DNA from: Limimaricola sp964022235
GTDB lineage: Bacteria; Pseudomonadota; Alphaproteobacteria; Rhodobacterales; Rhodobacteraceae
Reading direction: 5' to 3'
Length of the DNA stretch: 64,000 nucleotides
Assembly (NCBI RefSeq): GCF_964022235.1
Contig: NZ_CAXHZL010000001.1
Span: 1-64,000 of the forward strand
Shown: positions 16,096 through 25,431 of the stretch, piece after piece
How the letters are laid out: the number at the start of each line of letters is the position of its first letter
Numbering within the stretch: position 1 is the stretch's first letter
Made by a program: the position numbers and the translations under genes
The notes under the pieces: generated by a model
Database searches by the model: none
Told to the model about the DNA's origin: nothing
The model's input: the letters and a program-made list of their open reading frames with translations, nothing else

Positions 16096-16510
16096 AGTTT
16101 GCCCATTCCTGCGCCGGGCGGCCACGTTTACATGTCGCGGCTCTATACCGGCGTGACGCGGCCCAAACGAGCCGACTTGCCTCAATCCTGCCACTATTTG
16201 TGCCCTTTCCCGATGAAGGCAGCAACGAATAGTTATTAAGAAGCCCTTGAACTGCGGCGCTTTTGCGACGGGTGGGGCACAGCAATGGACCCAAAATACG
16301 GCATTTCATCTCGAATGACGGGCGTTTCAATCACTCATGTTGTGGGTGTTCGTGATAAAATATCCATATATGGTTGTTCCGGGGTGACCTTGCGGCAATA
16401 TCCGTTCGTACAGGGTCCAAATGCAATGAGGCGGCCCCGGGGGGCCGCCTCATTTGTGTCCGAATCATCAACGGCTTGGGTCAGGGCTTTTCAGGAAGCT
16501 GACCGCAAGT
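16096..16510. other. Intergenic region between the leuD end and the membrane-protein operon
   Basis: No gene is supported in these 415 bp. The part 16200-16380 is AT-richer than its surroundings and probably carries the promoter of the minus-strand operon at 16095. The leuCD terminator lies at 16425-16454. Confidence 0.5.
16425..16454 (-). terminator. Strong hairpin after leuCD
   Basis: AATGAGGCGGCC (16425-16436) and GGCCGCCTCATT (16443-16454) form a perfect 12-bp stem with a 6-nt loop, 57 bp past the leuD stop. Short T-rich sequence follows on either strand, so it is a good candidate for ending the leucine transcript. Confidence 0.75.
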
Positions 16511-17116
16511 TCAGACCCACGGGCGCGCCTGGCTCGCCTGGCCCTCGAAGCTGTCGATCGCGGCGGCCTTTTCGAGCGTCAGGCCGATGTCGTCGAGGCC
16601 TTCGAGCAGGCAATGCTTGCGGAAAGGGTCGACCTCGAAGGCAAAGCTCTCGCCCTCGGAGGTGGTCACGGTCTGGTTCTCAAGATCGATGTCGAGACGG
16701 GCGTTCGAGCCCTTCTCGGCATCCTTCATCAGCACGTCGATCTGCTCTTGGGGCAGGGTGATCGGCAGGATGCCGTTCTTGAAGCAGTTGTTGAAGAAGA
16801 TGTCGGCGAAGCTCGTCGAGATCACGCATTTGATCCCGAAGTCCTTGATCGCCCAAGGCGCGTGTTCGCGCGAGGAGCCGCAGCCGAAGTTGTCGCCCGC
16901 GACGATGATCTCGGCATCGCGGTAGGCCGCGTTGTTGAGAACGAAGTCGGGGTTCTCCGAGCCGTCGTCTAGATAGCGCATCTCGGCGAAGAGGTTCACC
17001 CCGAGCCCCGACCGTTTGATGGTCTTGAGGAACTGCTTGGGGATGATCATGTCCGTGTCGATGTTGACCAGCGGCATGGGGGCGGCGACGCCCGAGAAGC
17101 TTTCGAACTTGTCCAT
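16511..17116 (-). CDS. leuD: 3-isopropylmalate dehydratase small subunit
   Basis: LeuD forms the swivel subunit of isopropylmalate isomerase with LeuC. The 201-residue protein carries MPLVNIDTDMIIPKQFLK at the N-terminus and the substrate loop GDNFGCGSSREHAPWAI. The ATG at 17116 overlaps the leuC stop by one base (TGATG), so translation is coupled; a GTG three bases upstream is possible but less likely. It is the last gene before a strong hairpin. Confidence 0.97.
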   Translation of the reverse strand: MDKFESFSGVAAPMPLVNIDTDMIIPKQFLKTIKRSGLGVNLFAEMRYLDDGSENPDFVLNNAAYRDAEIIVAGDNFGCGSSREHAPWAIKDFGIKCVISTSFADIFFNNCFKNGILPITLPQEQIDVLMKDAEKGSNARLDIDLENQTVTTSEGESFAFEVDPFRKHCLLEGLDDIGLTLEKAAAIDSFEGQASQARPWV

Positions 17117-18519
17117 CACATCATCTCCCGCACGTCAGTCAGGTGTCCGGTGATCGCGGCAGCCGCCGCCATCGCCGGGCTCATCAGGTGGGTGCGCCCG
17201 CCCTTGCCCTGGCGCCCCTCGAAGTTGCGGTTCGAGGTCGCCGCACAACGCTCGCCCGGGGCGAGCTGGTCGGGGTTCATCGCCAGACACATCGAGCAGC
17301 CGGCGAGGCGCCACTCGAAGCCCGCCTCCTTGAAGATGTCGGCAAGGCCCTCTTCCTCGGCCTGCGCGCGCACGAGGCCCGAGCCGGGCACGACCATGGC
17401 GCGCATGCCGTCCTTGATCTTCTTGCCCTTGAGGATCGCCGCGGCGGCGCGCAGGTCCTCGATCCGACCGTTGGTGCACGAGCCGATGAAGACCGTGTCG
17501 ATCTTGATGTCCCTGAGCGGCGTGCCGGCGGTTAGGCCCATGTAGTCGAGCGCGCGCTTTGCAGCGTCGACCTTGCCGCCTTTGAAGCTGGAGGGATCCG
17601 GCACGACATCGGTGATCGCCAGCACGTCCTCGGGCGAGGTGCCCCAGGTGACGACCGGGGCGATGTCTTCGCCACGGATGGTGATGACCTTGTCCCAATG
17701 CGCGTCGTCATCGGAGTAGAGCGTCTTCCACCAGTCGAGCGCCGCCTCCCACTGCGCGCCCTTGGGCGCGTGCGGACGGCCTTTTACATAGTCGAAGGTG
17801 GTCTGGTCCGGCGCGATGAGACCGGCGCGGGCGCCGCCCTCGATCGCCATGTTGCAGACCGTCATCCGGCCTTCCATGGACAGCGCGCGGATCGCCTCGC
17901 CGCAATACTCGATCACGTAGCCGGTGCCGCCGGCGGTGCCGGTGCGGCCGATCACCGAAAGGGTGATGTCCTTGGCGGTAACGCCGGGACGCAGCTGGCC
18001 GGTGATCTCGACCTTCATGTTCTTGGACTTCGACTGGATCAGCGTCTGGGTGGCGAGCACGTGCTCGACCTCGGAGGTGCCGATGCCATGCGCAAGCGAG
18101 CCGAAAGCGCCATGCGTCGCGGTGTGGCTGTCGCCGCAGACCACGGTCATGCCGGGCAGGGTCCAGCCCTGCTCGGGGCCGACGATGTGCACGATGCCCT
18201 GACGCACGTCGGAGACGGGATAGTAGTTGATCCCGAAATCGCGCGCGTTCTTGTCGAGAGCCTCGACCTGGATGCGGCTGTCCTCGTTCTCGATGATCTT
18301 GTCGCGCCCGGCGGTGGTCGGCACGTTGTGGTCCGGCACCGCGATGGTCTTTTCAGGCGCACGCACTTGGCGGCCGGTCATGCGCAGACCTTCGAAGGCC
18401 TGCGGGCTGGTGACCTCGTGCACGAGGTGACGGTCGATATAAAGCAGGCTGGAGCCGTCCTCGGCCTCATGGACGAGGTGGGCGTCCCAGATCTTGTCGT
18501 AGAGTGTCTTGCCGGTCAT
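17116..18519 (-). CDS. leuC: 3-isopropylmalate dehydratase large subunit
   Basis: LeuC carries the [4Fe-4S] cluster that isomerises 2- to 3-isopropylmalate. In this 467-residue protein the cluster ligands appear as FIGSCTNGR and AGCSMCLAMNPDQ, and the family markers TLYDKIWDAHLV and VCGDSHTATHGAFG are intact. The ATG at 18519 (MTGKTLYD) is preceded by an AGAGGA site; the in-frame sequence further upstream is Arg/Pro-rich non-coding sequence. It heads the leuC-leuD operon. Confidence 0.97.
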   Translation of the reverse strand: MTGKTLYDKIWDAHLVHEAEDGSSLLYIDRHLVHEVTSPQAFEGLRMTGRQVRAPEKTIAVPDHNVPTTAGRDKIIENEDSRIQVEALDKNARDFGINYYPVSDVRQGIVHIVGPEQGWTLPGMTVVCGDSHTATHGAFGSLAHGIGTSEVEHVLATQTLIQSKSKNMKVEITGQLRPGVTAKDITLSVIGRTGTAGGTGYVIEYCGEAIRALSMEGRMTVCNMAIEGGARAGLIAPDQTTFDYVKGRPHAPKGAQWEAALDWWKTLYSDDDAHWDKVITIRGEDIAPVVTWGTSPEDVLAITDVVPDPSSFKGGKVDAAKRALDYMGLTAGTPLRDIKIDTVFIGSCTNGRIEDLRAAAAILKGKKIKDGMRAMVVPGSGLVRAQAEEEGLADIFKEAGFEWRLAGCSMCLAMNPDQLAPGERCAATSNRNFEGRQGKGGRTHLMSPAMAAAAAITGHLTDVREMM

Positions 18520-18827
18520 GGGAGATATCCTCTTGCGGCTGGATGAAGGTGACGGGGCACGCCGAAGGGTGGATCGGGCGTGCCTGAAGGGGTCGATCGG
18601 GCGCGCATCCGCGCCCCGCCGCGTCAAAGCCGCGCGAGGATCGTGCAGGTCGCGCCAAAGAACCGCCAAGGCAGTCGTGCGCGATCATCCATGTCGAAGA
18701 CCCGTGTCATGGCGTTCAGATACTCCGTCGGACCTTGCGGCACAAGAGCCTCGCGTGGCCTTGGGCGGCTGGACCGGGGGGCGGCCGCGCTACATGCTCG
18801 GGCCAAAGAGGCAGGACGGAGCGGGCG
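18520..18827. other. Divergent promoter region of leuC and the MscS gene
   Basis: This 308-bp stretch separates two divergent genes. A hairpin GGGCGCG catc CGCGCCC lies at 18599-18616 in the leuC leader. No leucine-rich leader peptide was found. No promoter stood out clearly. Confidence 0.45.
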
Positions 18828-20252
18828 ATGGAGCCGGAGACCGGGTTGGACGACGTGGCAGGGGCCGCAACGGCGGAGGCGGGCGAGACCGCCGCCGAAA
18901 TGGCGCAGCAGGCGGCTGACGCGCCGGAGGTCATCGCCGCCGCCGCGGGCGATCTCAGCGACCGGCTGCTGCGCGATGCGGAACGTGTGGTGCAAGGGGT
19001 GATGCAGCCGTGGAACGCCTGGCAGGTCGCGATCCTGCTTGGGGCCTTTGCATTGGCGCATCTGGGCCGGGCCTGGCTGGGGCCCAAGTTGCACGACTGG
19101 ATGCGCAGCCGCGCCGGTTGGCCGCGCTGGCGGATGCGCTACGCGGTGACGCTGCACCGGCGGTTGCGCGCGGTGCTGTTCGTGGCGCTGATCTGGATCT
19201 CCGTCGCTGTGGTCGAACAGGTGGCGCCGCCCGGCGGCACGGCGGTGCTGCGCATCGCGGCCAACCTCGCGACCGGCTGGCTCTTCGTGGCGCTGGTGTC
19301 GCGGCTGATCGTCAATCCGCTCTTGCGCGGCATCGTGCGCTACGGCGCCTGGACCTGGATCACCCTGCGCATCCTCGATCTGACGGAAGAAACCGCGCGG
19401 CTGCTCGACAGTCTCGCCATCGATATGGGCGATCTTCGGATCTCGGTGCTTCTGGTGCTCAAGGCGGCGATGGTGCTGGGCGTGGCCTTCTTCATCGCCC
19501 GGCTGCTGGCGCGCACCTCGGCGCACCGGATCGAGACCAACCGCGAGATCAGCCCCTCGATGCAGGTGCTGGCGGTCAAGCTGTCGCAGCTGCTGTTTTA
19601 CGGCATCGCCGTCTTCGTGGGGCTGCGCGCAGTGGGCGTCGACCTGACCGGCCTTGCGGTGCTGTCGGGGGCGATCGGTGTCGGTCTCGGCTTCGGCCTT
19701 CAAAAGGTCGTGTCGAACCTCGTGTCGGGCCTGATCATTCTTCTCGACAAGTCGATCAAGCCCGGCGATGTGATCTCGCTGGGCGAGACCTTCGGCTGGA
19801 TCTCGACGCTGGGGGCGCGCTACGCCTCCGTCGTCACCCGCGACGGCAAGGAATACCTGATCCCGAACGAGGATCTGATCACCACGCAGGTGGTCAACTG
19901 GACCCATTCCGACAACTCGGTGCGCATCGACATCAGCTTTGGCGCCTCCTACGGCGACGATCCGCACCTCGTGCGGAGGGTCTCGATCGCGGCTGCCGCG
20001 AGTTGCACGCGGGTTCTGGAAAAGCCCGCCCCGGTCTGCCATATCACCGCCTTCGGCGATTCGAGCGTGGACTACACCCTGCGCTTCTGGATCGACGATG
20101 CGACGGCGGGGCTCACCAATATCCGCGGCGACGTGTTTCTGGCGCTTTGGGACGCGTTCAAGGCCGAGGGCATCTCGATTCCCTTTCCGCAACGCGAGGT
20201 TCGGGTGCTCGATGGCTCCGCCTTGCGTGTCGCGCAACCCACCGCCGAGTGA
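18828..20252 (+). CDS. MscS-family mechanosensitive channel
   Basis: This 474-residue inner-membrane channel protects against hypo-osmotic shock. After an alanine/glutamate-rich N-terminal section, membrane helices begin near residue 66. The pore helix and start of the beta domain read GLAVLSGAIGVGLGFGLQKV, then SNLVSGLIILLDKSIKPGDV (about 275-315). The cytoplasmic vestibule follows (GRYAS-type segment GARYASVVTRDGKEYLIPNE). The ATG at 18828 has GGACGGAG in front; longer frames upstream are not protein-like. It is monocistronic, with the rsfS promoter beginning shortly after its stop. Confidence 0.93.
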   Translation: MEPETGLDDVAGAATAEAGETAAEMAQQAADAPEVIAAAAGDLSDRLLRDAERVVQGVMQPWNAWQVAILLGAFALAHLGRAWLGPKLHDWMRSRAGWPRWRMRYAVTLHRRLRAVLFVALIWISVAVVEQVAPPGGTAVLRIAANLATGWLFVALVSRLIVNPLLRGIVRYGAWTWITLRILDLTEETARLLDSLAIDMGDLRISVLLVLKAAMVLGVAFFIARLLARTSAHRIETNREISPSMQVLAVKLSQLLFYGIAVFVGLRAVGVDLTGLAVLSGAIGVGLGFGLQKVVSNLVSGLIILLDKSIKPGDVISLGETFGWISTLGARYASVVTRDGKEYLIPNEDLITTQVVNWTHSDNSVRIDISFGASYGDDPHLVRRVSIAAAASCTRVLEKPAPVCHITAFGDSSVDYTLRFWIDDATAGLTNIRGDVFLALWDAFKAEGISIPFPQREVRVLDGSALRVAQPTAE

Positions 20253-20274
20253 CGGCATGCGAGGGCCGGGATCG

Positions 20275-20303
20275 TTGAAAACGAGCCCTTGCCTTGCTAC
20301 ATT
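20275..20303 (+). promoter_or_regulatory. Sigma-70-type promoter for rsfS-rlmH
   Basis: TTGAAA (20275-20280) and TACATT (20298-20303) are separated by exactly 17 bp and lie 36 bp before the rsfS start codon, directly after the MscS gene. Confidence 0.55.
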
Positions 20304-20338
20304 GATGTTATGCCCGGCGCCGGGGCAAAGTCGGCGGC

Positions 20339-20776
20339 GTGAAACCGGAGGATGATGACCTGTCCCTTTCCACCCACGCGGCCTCAGCCGCACCCCGGGG
20401 CGCGGGCCTGATGGCCGGGGCGCCCTCCGCGACGAGCGAAAAGCTGCTGGCAGCTATCCTCGCCTCCCTCGATGACGACAAGGCCGAAGACATCGTGCAG
20501 ATCGATCTGCGCGGGCGTTCCGAAATGGGCGATTACATGGTGATCGCCTCGGGCCGTTCGACCCGTCAGGTCGCCGCCATCGCCGAACACCTGACCGACA
20601 AGGTCAAGCAGGAGTACGGCGTGCTCTCGAAGACCGAGGGCAAGGAAACCGGCGACTGGGTGCTGATCGACACCGGCGACGTGATCGTGCACGTGTTCCG
20701 ACCCGAGGTGCGCGAGTTCTATCAGCTGGAGAAAATGTGGGCGCCTTCCGGGGCGGCCGCCGACAACTTCCGCTGA
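20339..20776 (+). CDS. rsfS: Ribosomal silencing factor RsfS
   Basis: RsfS binds uL14 and blocks joining of ribosomal subunits under starvation. The 145-residue frame contains the conserved core LDDDKAEDIVQIDLRGRSEM, MVIASGRSTRQVAAIAEHL and TGDWVLIDTGDVIVHVFRPE. The GTG at 20339 is taken as start; the ATG at 20411 (MAGAPSATSEKLL) gives a protein closer to the usual length and is a real alternative. It overlaps rlmH by one base (TGATG), the common alphaproteobacterial order. Confidence 0.95.
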   Translation: MKPEDDDLSLSTHAASAAPRGAGLMAGAPSATSEKLLAAILASLDDDKAEDIVQIDLRGRSEMGDYMVIASGRSTRQVAAIAEHLTDKVKQEYGVLSKTEGKETGDWVLIDTGDVIVHVFRPEVREFYQLEKMWAPSGAAADNFR

Positions 20777-21246
20777 TGCGCGTCAGGATCTGCGCGGTGG
20801 GCCGGATGAAATCCGGCCCCGAACGCGCTTTGGTCGATGATTACACCACCCGGTTCGACCGGACCGGGCGGGCGCTGGGCCTCGGACCTCTCACCATCAC
20901 CGAAGTCGACGATCGCAAGGGCGGTGGCATGGCCGCCGAGGCCCTGCTGCTTGATCGTGCGATCCCCGAAGGCGCGGTGATCTGCGCCATGGACGAACGT
21001 GGCCGCGAGATGACCTCGCCCGAGTTCGCGCAGATGCTCGCGGGCTGGCGCGATCAGGGCCGCTCGGAGGTGGCCTTCGTGATCGGCGGCGCCGACGGGA
21101 TCGACCCCGCCCTGCGCGCCCGTACCGACGCCATGCTGTCGTTCGGCCCGATGGTCTGGCCGCACATGCTGGTGCGCGCGATGCTCACCGAACAGCTCTA
21201 CCGCGCCGCCTCGATCCTCGCCGGATCGCCTTATCACAGGGTCTGA
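20776..21246 (+). CDS. rlmH: 23S rRNA (pseudouridine1915-N3)-methyltransferase
   Basis: RlmH methylates pseudouridine 1915 in helix 69 of 23S rRNA on the 70S ribosome. The 156-residue SPOUT enzyme shows the SAM-knot features VAFVIGGADGID and SFGPMVWPHMLVRAMLTEQL with the C-terminal YRAASILAGSPYHR. Start ATG 20776 overlaps the rsfS stop. The length is exactly that of the family. Confidence 0.97.
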   Translation: MRVRICAVGRMKSGPERALVDDYTTRFDRTGRALGLGPLTITEVDDRKGGGMAAEALLLDRAIPEGAVICAMDERGREMTSPEFAQMLAGWRDQGRSEVAFVIGGADGIDPALRARTDAMLSFGPMVWPHMLVRAMLTEQLYRAASILAGSPYHRV

Positions 21247-21345
21247 AATCCGGGCCCGACACCGGGGTCTTGGCCCCGCCTCAGTGGACATCGTCGCCGC
21301 TTTGCCTCAGGACTGGCCACGAGATTTCACGAGGAGGCTTTTCCG

Positions 21346-22860
21346 ATGGCGACACCCAAACCCGTGGTCCTGTGCATCCTCGACGGTTGGGGCCTGCGCA
21401 ACGAGACCACCGGCAATGCGCCCGCCCTCGCCAAGACCCCGACCTTCGACCGGATCATGCAGGGCCCGCACGCGACGCTGACCACGCATGGCCCCGACGT
21501 GGGCCTGCCCTCGGGCCAGATGGGCAACTCCGAGGTCGGTCACACCAACATCGGCGCGGGCCGTGTCGTCGCGATGGATCTGGGCCAGATCGACCTCGCC
21601 ATCGAGGACGGCTCCTTCTTCGATGCCGAGGCCATCGTCGATTTCGCCAAGACGCTGCAGGACTCGGGCGGCACCGCGCATCTGTTCGGCGTCGTCTCGG
21701 ACGGCGGTGTGCACGGCCATCTCGATCACATCGTCGCCGCCGCCAAGGCGCTGCGCGACCGCGATGTGGCCGTCACGATCCACGCCATCACCGACGGGCG
21801 CGACGTCGCGCCAAGTTCGGCGGATGCCTATATCGAGGACCTGATCGAGAAGCTGCCCGAGGGCACGAAGATCGCCACCGTGATCGGGCGCTACTTTGCC
21901 ATGGATCGCGACAACCGCTGGGACCGGGTGAAGACCGCTTACGACGCCATCGTAACGGGCGAGGGCAACCGCGCCGACGACCCGCTTTCGGCGGTCAAGG
22001 CTGCTTGGGACGCGGGCAAGACCGACGAGTTCGTCCCCGCCACCGTGATCGGCGATTACGCCGGCATTCAGCCGCAGGACGGGTTGTTCTGTCTCAACTT
22101 CCGCGCCGACCGCGCGCGCGAAATCCTGGCCGCCATCGCCGATCCCGACTTCGACGGGTTCGAACGTGGCGCGGCCCCGGCGCTGGCCGCGCGTCTCGGC
22201 ATGGTCGAATATTCCGACCGGCATGTGGCGTGGTACAAGGCGGTGTTTCCCAAGCGCGACATCGTCAACACGCTGGGCGCATGGGTCGCGTCCAAGGGTC
22301 TCACGCAGTTTCGCCTCGCCGAGACCGAAAAGTACCCGCATGTCACTTTCTTCCTCAACGGCGGCAAGGAAGAGCCGGAGGTCGGCGAGGATCGGTTCAT
22401 GCCGAAATCGCCCAATGTCGCGACCTATGACATGCAGCCCGAAATGTCCTCCGAAGAGGTGACGCAGGCCTTCGTCGGGGCGATCGAGAAGGGCTATGAC
22501 CTGATCGTCACCAACTTTGCCAACCCCGACATGGTGGGCCACACCGGCGATCTCGATGCGGCGATCAAGGCCTGCGAAGCGGTGGACCGGGGCCTCGCGC
22601 AGGTCTGCGCGGCGCTGGAAAAAGCGGGCGGCGCGATGATCGTCACCGCCGATCACGGCAATTGCGAAACCATGATCGACCCCGAGACCGGCGGGCCGCA
22701 CACCTCGCACACGCTGAACCCGGTGCCGGTGGCGCTGTTCGGCGGGCCTTCGGGCGCGACGTTGCGGACGGGGCGTCTGGCGGATCTCGCGCCGACGCTT
22801 CTTGACCTGATGGGCCTCGACCTGCCGCCCGAGATGACCGGGCGCAGCCTCATCGGATGA
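21346..22860 (+). CDS. gpmI: 2,3-bisphosphoglycerate-independent phosphoglycerate mutase
   Basis: GpmI interconverts 3- and 2-phosphoglycerate using two Mn2+ ions. The 504-residue protein has the metal-binding start LCILDGWGLR, the phosphoserine nucleophile Ser62 in GQMGNSEVGHTNIGAGR and the C-terminal metal site VTADHGNCETM. The ATG at 21346 follows GAGGAGG. Its stop overlaps the next gene (ATGA), linking glycolysis to an envelope-maintenance pair (EnvC-like, CtpA). Confidence 0.97.
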   Translation: MATPKPVVLCILDGWGLRNETTGNAPALAKTPTFDRIMQGPHATLTTHGPDVGLPSGQMGNSEVGHTNIGAGRVVAMDLGQIDLAIEDGSFFDAEAIVDFAKTLQDSGGTAHLFGVVSDGGVHGHLDHIVAAAKALRDRDVAVTIHAITDGRDVAPSSADAYIEDLIEKLPEGTKIATVIGRYFAMDRDNRWDRVKTAYDAIVTGEGNRADDPLSAVKAAWDAGKTDEFVPATVIGDYAGIQPQDGLFCLNFRADRAREILAAIADPDFDGFERGAAPALAARLGMVEYSDRHVAWYKAVFPKRDIVNTLGAWVASKGLTQFRLAETEKYPHVTFFLNGGKEEPEVGEDRFMPKSPNVATYDMQPEMSSEEVTQAFVGAIEKGYDLIVTNFANPDMVGHTGDLDAAIKACEAVDRGLAQVCAALEKAGGAMIVTADHGNCETMIDPETGGPHTSHTLNPVPVALFGGPSGATLRTGRLADLAPTLLDLMGLDLPPEMTGRSLIG

Positions 22861-23975
22861 GGGCGGCGCTGCTCCTTGCTCTGACGCTGCTCTCCGGGCC
22901 CGCCATGGCGCAGGACACGGCGGCGGCGGCGCAGGCGGCGGCCGCGCGCCTTGCCGCCGCCGGGGAGTCGCTCGGGGCGGCGCAGGCGTCGCGCGACCGT
23001 GTCGCGGCGCTGACCGAGACGGTGCGCGCCTATGAAGAGGGGCTGGCGGCGCTGCGTGACGGGCTGCGCCGCGCCGCGATCCGCGAGCGCGCCATCGCGG
23101 TGGAGCTCGACGCCAAGCGCAACGAGATCGCGGGGCTTTTGGGCGCGCTCTTGTCGATGTCGCGCGCGCCCGCGCCGCTGTTGCTGCTGCACCCGGCAGG
23201 CTCGCTGGGCACCGCGCGCTCAGGCCTCATCGCGACCGAGGTAACGCCAGCGCTTCAAGCCGAGGCCGAGGCCCTGCGCGCCGACTTGCAGGAGGCCGCC
23301 GACCTCGCGGCCCTGCAGCAAAGCGCCATCGGCACGCTGGAGGAGGGGCTTGCGGGGGCGCAATCGGCGCGCAGCGCGCTGTCTGAGGCGATCTCCGAGC
23401 GCACCGATCTGCCGCTGCGCTTCAACGAAGACCCTGTGGCAACGGCCCTGCTGCTGGCCTCGACCGACACGCTCGACGCCTTTGCCTCGGGCCTTGCCCA
23501 GACCGTCGACACCGAGCTGTCGAGCACCGTACCCGATGCCTCGGCCCAAAAGGGCGGCATCGCGCTGCCGGTGCAGGGCCAGGTGCTTCGCGGCTTTGGC
23601 GAGGCGGACGCCTCGGGCGTGGCGCGGCCCGGCCTCGTCATCGCCACCGCGCCGCGCAGCCTCGTCTCCACGCCGGTCGCGGCGACCTTGCGGTTTCGCG
23701 GTGAACTGCTGGACTACGGCAACGTCGCGATCCTTGAGCCGGCCTCCGGGGTGCTGGTGATCCTCGCGGGGCTGGCCGAGGTCTATGGCCGCACCGGAGA
23801 GATCCTGCCTGCGGGGGCCGCGGTCGGCCTGATGGGCGGAGAGCCGCCCGCACCGCACGAAATCTTGACTGAAACGGCGCAGGGTGGTGGCGCACAGCAG
23901 TCGGAAACGCTTTATCTGGAAGTGCGGGAGGGCGACGCGCCCGTCGACCCCGCGACATGGTTTGCGCCGGGCTGA
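22857..23975 (+). CDS. EnvC-like murein hydrolase activator (degenerate LytM domain)
   Basis: This 372-residue protein has a signal peptide (LLLALTLLSGPAMAQ), long alanine/glutamate-rich coiled-coil segments (about 20-190) and a C-terminal LytM/M23-like domain (about 235-370). The zinc ligands of active M23 peptidases (HxxxD and HxH) are absent: the corresponding stretch reads VAILEPASGVLVILAGLAEV. This matches EnvC-type proteins, which do not cut peptidoglycan but activate amidases at the division site. Translational overlap with gpmI (ATGA) and adjacency to ctpA follow the usual alphaproteobacterial order. Confidence 0.88.
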   Translation: MRAALLLALTLLSGPAMAQDTAAAAQAAAARLAAAGESLGAAQASRDRVAALTETVRAYEEGLAALRDGLRRAAIRERAIAVELDAKRNEIAGLLGALLSMSRAPAPLLLLHPAGSLGTARSGLIATEVTPALQAEAEALRADLQEAADLAALQQSAIGTLEEGLAGAQSARSALSEAISERTDLPLRFNEDPVATALLLASTDTLDAFASGLAQTVDTELSSTVPDASAQKGGIALPVQGQVLRGFGEADASGVARPGLVIATAPRSLVSTPVAATLRFRGELLDYGNVAILEPASGVLVILAGLAEVYGRTGEILPAGAAVGLMGGEPPAPHEILTETAQGGGAQQSETLYLEVREGDAPVDPATWFAPG

Positions 23976-24027
23976 CCGGCGCGCACCCAATTGGCGGCTT
24001 GGGCCGCAGGCAGAGGGAAAGTTGCGC

Positions 24028-25431
24028 ATGAGGAAACTGGTACTGGCGGCGCTCGGCGGAACCGCGCTCGGGCTCGTCGTCACGACGCAGGTGGCAGGAC
24101 CGCTCGTCGCACAAGAGGCCGAGCGCAACGCGAGCGTCTACGAGCAACTCGACCTCTTCGGCGACATCTTCGAACGCATTCGTGCCGAATATGTCGAGCA
24201 GGTCGACGAGGGCGACCTGATCGAGGCCGCGATCAACGGCATGCTGACCTCGCTCGATCCGCATTCGTCCTACCTGTCGCCGGATGACGCCGCCGACATG
24301 CGCACCCAGACACGCGGTGAGTTCGGCGGCCTCGGCATCGAGGTCACGCAAGAAGAGGGGATCGTGAAGGTCGTCTCGCCGATGGACGGCACCCCCGCCG
24401 ACGCCGCCGGCATCCTCGCGGGCGATTTCATCACCGCCGTCGACGGCGAGAGCGTGCTGGGGCTGACGCTTGACGATGCGGTGGACCTGATGCGCGGGCC
24501 GGTGGGTTCGGAGATCATCATCACCGTGGTGCGCGAAGGCGAGGACGAACCCTTCGACGTGTCGATCATCCGCGACACCATCAAGCTCAACGCCGTGCGC
24601 GCGCGCACCGAAGGCGACACCATTGTGGTGCGCGTCACCACCTTCAACGATCAGACCTTCCCGGACCTCAAGAAGGGTCTGGCTGATGAGATCGAAAAAG
24701 CGGGTGGGCTCGAAAACATCAACGGCGTCGTGCTCGATCTTCGCAACAACCCCGGTGGCCTGCTCAATCAGGCGATCTATGTGTCGGACGCCTTCCTCGA
24801 GGCGGGCGAGATCGTCTCGACCCGGGGCCGCGACGTGGCGCAGTCGGATCGCAACAACGCGACGCCAGGCGACCTGATCGAAGGTCAGCCGATGGTGGTG
24901 CTGGTCAACGGCGGCTCGGCCTCTGCCTCCGAGATCGTCGCCGGGGCGCTTCAGGACCATCGCCGCGCCATCGTCGTCGGCACCCAGAGCTTCGGCAAGG
25001 GGTCGGTCCAGACCGTGATGCCGCTGCGCGGCGAGGGCGCGATGCGCCTGACCACGGCACGCTACTACACGCCCTCCGGCCGCTCGATCCAGGCGCTGGG
25101 CATCTCGCCCGACATCATCGTCGAGCAGCCGCGTCCGAAGCCGGTGGAGGAGACCGCCGAAGAGGGGACGTCGTCGCGCCCGCTGCGCTCGGAAGCCGAC
25201 CTGCGCGGTAGCCTCGACAATGACAGCTTGACCGAGGATGAGATCAAGCAGCTCGAAGAGGACCGCGCGCGGGCCGAGGCCGCCGCCGAGCTGCGCGAGC
25301 AGGACTACCAGCTCGCCTATGCGATCGACATCCTCAAGGGTCTCTCCGCGCTCGGCCCCCGCGCGCTGCCCGATCCCGACAAGCGCGCCGAAGCTCCTGT
25401 TGAGGCCGGTGAGGAGGAGACCGCCCAGTGA
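24028..25431 (+). CDS. ctpA: C-terminal processing peptidase (S41 family)
   Basis: This 467-residue envelope protease trims C-termini of periplasmic substrates. It has an N-terminal hydrophobic signal or anchor (VLAALGGTALGLVVTTQVA), the marker TSLDPHSSYL, a PDZ domain at about 95-175 and an S41 core with Ser299 (GGSASASEI) and Lys324 (SFGKGSVQ), 25 residues apart as in CtpB. A charged C-terminal tail is rich in Glu and Arg. The ATG at 24028 follows AGAGGGA. It overlaps rppH by GTGA. Confidence 0.95.
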   Translation: MRKLVLAALGGTALGLVVTTQVAGPLVAQEAERNASVYEQLDLFGDIFERIRAEYVEQVDEGDLIEAAINGMLTSLDPHSSYLSPDDAADMRTQTRGEFGGLGIEVTQEEGIVKVVSPMDGTPADAAGILAGDFITAVDGESVLGLTLDDAVDLMRGPVGSEIIITVVREGEDEPFDVSIIRDTIKLNAVRARTEGDTIVVRVTTFNDQTFPDLKKGLADEIEKAGGLENINGVVLDLRNNPGGLLNQAIYVSDAFLEAGEIVSTRGRDVAQSDRNNATPGDLIEGQPMVVLVNGGSASASEIVAGALQDHRRAIVVGTQSFGKGSVQTVMPLRGEGAMRLTTARYYTPSGRSIQALGISPDIIVEQPRPKPVEETAEEGTSSRPLRSEADLRGSLDNDSLTEDEIKQLEEDRARAEAAAELREQDYQLAYAIDILKGLSALGPRALPDPDKRAEAPVEAGEEETAQ

